Source of the DNA: an uncultured Christensenella sp. | GTDB taxonomy: Bacteria; Bacillota; Clostridia; Christensenellales; Borkfalkiaceae | DNA: 64,000 bases | Assembly: GCA_910583855.1 (NCBI GenBank) | Contig: CAJTYL010000005.1 | Span: forward strand, 62,001-126,000 | Reading direction: 5' to 3' | In this document: positions 59,831-64,000 of the stretch, in pieces | Numbering within the stretch: position 1 is the stretch's first letter | How the letters are laid out: each line of letters starts with the position of its first letter | Program-made: the position numbers and the translations under genes | Notes under the pieces: model-generated | What the model was told of the DNA's origin: nothing | The model's input: only the letters and a program-made list of their open reading frames with translations | Databases searched by the model: none

Positions 59831-59858
59831 GAACTTGTCTTTGGCAGGTTCTTTTTTT
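59831..59858 (+). terminator. Terminator before the spoIIIA operon
   Basis: 9-bp stem (two wobbles) GAACTTGTC / GGCAGGTTC with a TTT loop, followed by TTTTTTT. It isolates the operon from upstream transcription. Confidence 0.8.
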
Positions 59859-59882
59859 ATGTTCTGATAAATAGATTAAATT

Positions 59883-60779
59883 ATGAGTTTGTCCTTTTTG
59901 CCTGACTCGGTAAAAGTTGCCGTCGGTCATTTGAATTATAACAGGCTTTCCGAAATCCGTTTGAGGCGGGGACAACCGGTAATCGTGGAATATGACGGCA
60001 AATACGAGTATTTGGGCAACATCGGTATCGTTTCGAGTGAAAACGACAGTATCAGGGTTTCTGACGTTACTTCCGTTCTGAACGCCGCAACGGGCGGCTG
60101 TGTGTACGGCTTTACCGAACAGATGAAAAACGGGTTTATAACGGTAAAACACGGCGTACGCATAGGTATTGCAGGCGAATACGTAACTGAAAAAGGCGTT
60201 GTAAACACTATAAAAAACGTTACGTCTTTAAATATCCGTATTCCACACGATATAAAAGGTTGTTCGGAGTATCTTTTTAAAAGTGTGTTTGCAAACGGCA
60301 TTAAAAGTACGCTTATCTTTTCAAGACCGGGGCTTGGTAAAACCACGATGCTTCGCGATGTTGCCCGCAAGCTAAGCGGAACGATGAACGTTCTCATCTT
60401 TGACGAGAGGGGTGAAATTGCCGCTTTGGACGATTACGGCGACGGATTCGATTTGGGAGCGGTGGACGTGGTGCGCTGCTATTCAAAGCTCGGGGCTATT
60501 GCAAGCGCTATCAGGGCTATGAAACCCGACGTTATTATAACCGACGAGTTGTACGGCGCCGACGACGTAAGGGCGGTGCAGTATGCGGCCGATTGCTCGA
60601 TAACAGTCATTGCTTCCTCGCACGTTTCGGATAAGGAAAAACTGAAAAAAATGCCGTTTGAGTATTTCGTTAAATTAAAAAATTTAGGCGCGACACCCGA
60701 AATTTATGATAAAAATTTTAATTCTTATTGCAATCGTGGCGTTGATGACGACGCTGGGCGTGTTTCTTTCGGCGGGTAA
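59883..60779 (+). CDS. spoIIIAA: SpoIIIAA, stage III sporulation ATPase
   Basis: ATPase of the SpoIIIA-SpoIIQ channel that links mother cell and forespore; similar to secretion ATPases. 298 residues, near the family's usual length. RLRRGQPV near residue 27, Walker A SRPGLGKTTMLRD at about 146-158, FDERGEI, and ITDELYGADD follow. No good SD or sigma-E promoter was recognised. Its last 74 nt overlap spoIIIAB in another frame. Confidence 0.95.
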   Translation: MSLSFLPDSVKVAVGHLNYNRLSEIRLRRGQPVIVEYDGKYEYLGNIGIVSSENDSIRVSDVTSVLNAATGGCVYGFTEQMKNGFITVKHGVRIGIAGEYVTEKGVVNTIKNVTSLNIRIPHDIKGCSEYLFKSVFANGIKSTLIFSRPGLGKTTMLRDVARKLSGTMNVLIFDERGEIAALDDYGDGFDLGAVDVVRCYSKLGAIASAIRAMKPDVIITDELYGADDVRAVQYAADCSITVIASSHVSDKEKLKKMPFEYFVKLKNLGATPEIYDKNFNSYCNRGVDDDAGRVSFGG

Positions 60780-61131
60780 AAAGAAAAGGATGCAGATCTA
60801 TTCGGAACTCTGCGAATTTAACGACCGTCTTATTATGAATTTGAAATTCGACAAGAGTCCGCTTGATAAGGTCGCGCAAAGCTATAAATATATTCCCGTT
60901 GCCTTGAACGGGGGGAAATTGCTTGACGGCAAGGACGGGGAAGTTATATCCGATTATTTCGTAAACCTCGGCAAAAGCGACGCTATGTCGCAGATAGACT
61001 ATCTGAACGGCAAAAAAGCTCAACTTACAAAATACAGGGACGAAAGTCAGACAAGCTATAAAAAGTATAGCTCTCTGTACGTCAAAATCTTCTTTATGAT
61101 AGGTGTTTTAATGGCGGTTTTGATGGCTTAA
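60706..61131 (+). CDS. spoIIIAB: SpoIIIAB
   Basis: Membrane subunit related to type II secretion GspF-like proteins. 141 residues, a bit shorter than the usual 170. An N-terminal helix (2-22), a helical cytoplasmic part with SELCEFNDRLIMNLKFDKSPL, and a C-terminal helix. The ATG at 60706 is needed to include the first membrane helix, which makes a 74-nt overlap with spoIIIAA. Confidence 0.9.
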   Translation: MIKILILIAIVALMTTLGVFLSAGKKKRMQIYSELCEFNDRLIMNLKFDKSPLDKVAQSYKYIPVALNGGKLLDGKDGEVISDYFVNLGKSDAMSQIDYLNGKKAQLTKYRDESQTSYKKYSSLYVKIFFMIGVLMAVLMA

Positions 61132-61207
61132 TTTGCCGCAAGGCTGTTTTGCAATAGCGGGTTGAGTAGAAACATAATTTAAGATACATTGAATAAACGG
61201 AACGTTT

Positions 61208-61405
61208 ATGGATATAAGCATAATTTTTAAAATAGCCGCAGTGGGCATTATAATCACAATAATATGTCAGGTGCTTAAAAAGTCTGACCGTGACGATATC
61301 GCAACAATAGTAAGCCTCGTTGGCTTAATTATCGTATTGACCGTAGTCATAACTATGATCTCCGACCTCTTTTCTCAAATCCGACAGCTATTCGATATGT
61401 TCTGA
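61208..61405 (+). CDS. spoIIIAC: SpoIIIAC
   Basis: 65 residues, two membrane helices, matching the family in size and sequence (IFKIAAVGIIITIICQVLKKSDRDDIA). It lies 76 nt after spoIIIAB, the largest gap in the operon, and overlaps spoIIIAD by one base (TGATG). Confidence 0.94.
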   Translation: MDISIIFKIAAVGIIITIICQVLKKSDRDDIATIVSLVGLIIVLTVVITMISDLFSQIRQLFDMF

Positions 61406-61797
61406 TGTACGTTTTCCGTCTTTGCTGTATAGCCGTAATAACGGCAGTCAGCGCATTCATTTTAAAACAACATAAATCCGAACTCGTTCCGCTGTGTCTT
61501 ACGGCGGGAGGAATAATAATTTTTCTGTACGCCTTCGATTACCTTACGGAGAGTATAGAGTTTTTAAAGTCGTTCACCCAAAGCACGGGGATAGATAACG
61601 AAATAATTCGCACTATCTTTAAGATAGTGGGAATAAGTTTTTTAATTGAACTTACTGCAAGCTCCGTTAAGGAACTTGGTTTTGAAGGGGTGGCGGACAA
61701 GCTTATATTATGCGGAAAAATTGTTTTATTCGTGGTGGCTATACCTATCCTTTCAAGCACGTACAAAATAATCGTGTCACTCGTAAATCTTGCCTGA
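61405..61797 (+). CDS. spoIIIAD: SpoIIIAD
   Basis: 130 residues with four membrane helices. Family segments are IFKIVGISFLIELTASSVKELG and ADKLILCGKIVLFVVAIPIL (residues 70-118). The stop TGA forms a CTGA overlap with the proposed spoIIIAE start. Confidence 0.94.
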   Translation: MYVFRLCCIAVITAVSAFILKQHKSELVPLCLTAGGIIIFLYAFDYLTESIEFLKSFTQSTGIDNEIIRTIFKIVGISFLIELTASSVKELGFEGVADKLILCGKIVLFVVAIPILSSTYKIIVSLVNLA

Positions 61798-62969
61798 AAA
61801 AACTCCTTATAGCCTTTTTTCTCCTTATAGCTGTCGTTTTGTTGGCGTGTGCGGGAATTTCCGCATATGCGGAGGATGGAAGGGAGGAGTTGAGCGAGAA
61901 TATCGCAAATTTATTGAACGACCTCGATTTGTCTGAATTGCAGCAGTATCTTGACCAAAACGGCGATAGCTATCTTTTTAATTTCGGCAACACGGCAAAA
62001 GAAATAGTAGAGTATCTTATAAACGGTAATCTCGGTTCTGAATACGGCGGATTTTTAAACGAGCTATTTTCAATAATTTTTAAAGACGTAATAAACCTTG
62101 TACCCGCGTTTGCCACGGTTACCGCCGTTGCTTTGCTATCGGCTGTAGTAAGCGCTGCGGAGGGCAGTATTTTAGGTAAGTCTACTGCTAAAATCGTCCA
62201 TCTTGCCTGTTACTCGTTAATAATTTTAATTTTATCTTCTATGCTGATAGGCGTGGTGGGCGGTTGCACCGACTGCATAGATAACGTAAAGAAACAGATT
62301 GAGATAATAACGCCCATACTGGCAACGCTTACGGTGTTGACCGGCGGTACCAGCTCGGCTGCAATTTATCAGCCGTCTGCCGTGTTTTTATCGGGCGGTG
62401 CGGTGGAAATAGTCAGTTGCTTTATCTTTCCCGCAACCGTCGGCGTCGTGGTGTTAAACTTTATGTCGCGGTTCAACCCGCAGATGTCTTTTTCAGGCGT
62501 AACCGCCTTGTTGAAAAGCCTGATGAAATGGGTAATCGGAATAACCGTAACGGTATTCAGCATCTTCATAACAGCGCAAAGCTCGGCTTCTTCGCTATTT
62601 GACGGCATAATTTTTAAGGCAACCAAATACGTCGTGTCGAATTCTGTACCCATCGTAGGCAACTTTCTTTCAAGCGGATTCGATATGCTATCGTCTGCGG
62701 GGCTGCTTATTAAAAGCTCCGTCGGCGTGTGCGGAATTATTCTTTTATTGTTTGAAATTATAAAGCCGATAATTACGCTTATATCTTTTTCTATTATTCT
62801 TAAAATAGTCGGCGCAATAGTTCAGCCGATAGGGGAAAACGTATTGTACGGATTGTTGTCCGACCTTTCTAAGGATATAGAGTATTTTATTGCGGGATTA
62901 TTGACTGTCGCGTTTATGTACGCGCTTGTAATTATGCTTATTATAAATTCCGCAAACAGTTTTATATGA
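61794..62969 (+). CDS. spoIIIAE: SpoIIIAE (proposed CTG start)
   Basis: Polytopic membrane subunit of the channel. From CTG 61794 the product is 391 residues and begins with a textbook signal peptide (MKKLLIAFFLL, ending AYA), as in other SpoIIIAE proteins. The codon overlaps the spoIIIAD stop as CTGA. The only ATG in frame upstream, 61710, is 88 nt inside spoIIIAD and would add 28 polar, basic residues before the signal peptide. No ATG, GTG or TTG lies between. Membrane-helix rich from residue 85; GGTSSAAIYQPSAVFLSGG and SGVTALLKSLMKW are conserved segments. Confidence 0.88.
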   Translation: MKKLLIAFFLLIAVVLLACAGISAYAEDGREELSENIANLLNDLDLSELQQYLDQNGDSYLFNFGNTAKEIVEYLINGNLGSEYGGFLNELFSIIFKDVINLVPAFATVTAVALLSAVVSAAEGSILGKSTAKIVHLACYSLIILILSSMLIGVVGGCTDCIDNVKKQIEIITPILATLTVLTGGTSSAAIYQPSAVFLSGGAVEIVSCFIFPATVGVVVLNFMSRFNPQMSFSGVTALLKSLMKWVIGITVTVFSIFITAQSSASSLFDGIIFKATKYVVSNSVPIVGNFLSSGFDMLSSAGLLIKSSVGVCGIILLLFEIIKPIITLISFSIILKIVGAIVQPIGENVLYGLLSDLSKDIEYFIAGLLTVAFMYALVIMLIINSANSFI

Positions 62970-63403
62970 AAGTTTATTTGCTTACAGCTGCGGGCGTCAT
63001 ATTTCTTTCGGTTATCGTGTCCTTGTTAGTACCCGAGGGCAAGCTTCACAAAAGCGTAACCTTCGTTATGAGGCTTATATGCATTTTTGTCTTAATTCAA
63101 CCGATAACGGGGCTATTTAACCTTAAAACGGAAACGGTTGATTCTATCGATTACTTCGATTACGAATACGTCAGCGGCATATATTCAACCCATCAGAGCG
63201 AACAGTTGGGAATTCTTCTTGAAAAAGAGTTTAACGTTAAAGCAGACTGTGCAATTGAGGTAGGGTATGAAGAGGGCGAATTCAAGGTAAACAAAGTCCA
63301 GGTGGGATTAGACGAAAATAATCAGAATTTAATTGAAAAAATTTACGCATATTTGGACGGGCTCGGTTATATAAATATAACAGTATATGCGAAAAGTACT
63401 TAA
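62966..63403 (+). CDS. spoIIIAF: SpoIIIAF
   Basis: 145 residues: two N-terminal membrane helices with LLVPEGKLHKSVTFVMRLIC between them and QPI, followed by a ring-building-motif-type alpha/beta domain. ATGA overlap with spoIIIAE; its 3' end overlaps spoIIIAG by 17 nt. Confidence 0.9.
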   Translation: MKVYLLTAAGVIFLSVIVSLLVPEGKLHKSVTFVMRLICIFVLIQPITGLFNLKTETVDSIDYFDYEYVSGIYSTHQSEQLGILLEKEFNVKADCAIEVGYEEGEFKVNKVQVGLDENNQNLIEKIYAYLDGLGYINITVYAKST

Positions 63404-63749
63404 TTTTGTGAACGATAATAAAAAGATAATTATAGTAGTTATCCTTATAATAGTTCTCGTCGGCACAATATATTTTATTAATAAAGCGTCTCAAAAGACG
63501 GCGGCAACCTCTACGGTAACGTCGGATAAAAGCGCAACAGAGCAGAAACTTACGGGTATTTTAAGTTCTATTGACGGCGTAGGTGCAACGGACGTTATGA
63601 TAAACGAAGGCGAAAACGGCGTTCTTGGCGTCGTGATAGTCTGCGAAGGCGCAAACAATATTATGACGAGAAACGATATATTAAACGCCGTTTCCACAGC
63701 GTTAAATATAGATAAAAATTTAATAGCAATATATTCAATGAATAATTAA
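63387..63749 (+). CDS. spoIIIAG: SpoIIIAG
   Basis: Ring-forming channel subunit. 120 residues, much shorter than the roughly 200 of Bacillus. One N-terminal helix (12-32), then a linker and one ring-building domain (LTGILSSIDGVGATDVMI, VCEGANN, ALNIDKNLIAIYSM). Overlaps spoIIIAF by 17 nt. Confidence 0.88.
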   Translation: MRKVLNFVNDNKKIIIVVILIIVLVGTIYFINKASQKTAATSTVTSDKSATEQKLTGILSSIDGVGATDVMINEGENGVLGVVIVCEGANNIMTRNDILNAVSTALNIDKNLIAIYSMNN

Positions 63750-63760
63750 GGAGAAATATT

Positions 63761-64000
63761 ATGTCAAAAAAGAAAAAAATCATCATTATGTCCTCACTCG
63801 TGTTCTTACTTGCGGTTACCGCGGTTCTGAACGTACTGCTTGCAACCAACGTTTTTGCGTCAACCGACTCGACGTCAACGATGGCTACGGCGAATTATTT
63901 CACGACTTTCCGCGCCGAAAGAACGACGACGAGAAGCGAAGAGCTTTTGCAGCTTGACGCAGTTATCGCTAACTATGAAGAGGGAAGCGAAAAGCATGAA
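63761..64000 (+). CDS. spoIIIAH: SpoIIIAH (5' part, continues past the window)
   Basis: 80 codons visible. A lysine-rich start, one membrane helix (about 8-30), then ANYFTTFRAERTTTRSEELL and LDAVIANYEEG, the hallmark helix of SpoIIIAH, which pairs with SpoIIQ across the septum. AAGGAG lies 9 bases before the ATG. Confidence 0.92.
   Translation, partial: MSKKKKIIIMSSLVFLLAVTAVLNVLLATNVFASTDSTSTMATANYFTTFRAERTTTRSEELLQLDAVIANYEEGSEKHE

Noticed and set aside
1..64000. CRISPR arrays, rRNA genes, intact insertion sequences or prophage
   Set aside because: No regularly spaced repeats, rRNA signatures, transposase or phage structural genes were seen.

Overview
The window reads as a chromosome segment of a low-to-moderate-GC, endospore-forming Gram-positive bacterium, most likely an uncultured lineage of Clostridia. 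The evidence is the complete head of a spoIIIA operon (spoIIIAA to the start of spoIIIAH), the Firmicute rimP-nusA-ylxR-ylxQ-infB-rbfA cluster, a PolC-type exonuclease, reverse rubrerythrin, DegV/FakB proteins, and AGGAGG-type Shine-Dalgarno (SD) sites with sigma-A promoters (TTGACA-17-TATAAT). No rRNA, CRISPR array or intact insertion sequence was seen.

Layout. 1-6.4 kb: purine biosynthesis (purH end, purD, purL). 6.5-9.7 kb: nrdR, ispG and a shortened PolC-like exonuclease. 9.7-18.8 kb: a long translation/transcription operon behind an attenuator-like leader (rimP, nusA, ylxR, ylxQ, infB, rbfA, nrnA, truB, ribF, nfo), largely with overlapping stop/start codons. 18.8-21.5 kb: Xaa-Pro peptidase, efp, dtd and a DUF5662-like gene. 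21.6-24.2 kb: a ferritin-like protein, a lipoprotein and a tRNA locus with an intact tRNA-Gly, partial or degenerate tRNA-Gly copies, and tRNA-Pro with anticodon AGG. 24.2-29 kb: mntP, a murG-like gene, small membrane and lipoproteins, and a tandem pair of DUF2207-like membrane proteins. 29-35.2 kb: fba, gap, a hydrolase, ychF and argS. 35.3-39.5 kb: rubrerythrin, a cysteine-rich protein, yihY, and a degV / marR-degV divergon with twin palindromic operators. 39.6-42.6 kb: tRNA-Ser, two orphan ORFs, and a DnaD-like plus G39P-like primosome pair. 42.8-48.9 kb: sbcCD, an odd alpha/beta-hydrolase-like protein and lepB. 49-54.3 kb: pepF, dnaB, ywlC, ywlE, rpiB. 54.3-57.9 kb: comEC and a Rieske/FAD oxidoreductase. 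58-59.8 kb: tRNA-Leu, then an accessory patch with a two-gene unit, hairpins and a decayed flavodoxin-fold oxidoreductase gene. 59.9-64 kb: spoIIIA operon.

Most content is core housekeeping. The points most worth a second look are: the PolC-locus protein that keeps only the N-terminal, OB and exonuclease parts; a repeated promoter architecture that puts the -10 box exactly 6 nt from the start codon, implying leaderless mRNAs; a conserved intergenic C-run/ATATG/TAAC motif seen four times; a FabT-like operator pair between two FakB/DegV genes; tRNA-Pro(AGG); and a chromosomal DnaD plus G39P-like helicase-loader pair.

Limits: family names rest on motif recognition by eye. No database search, folding or structure prediction was run.
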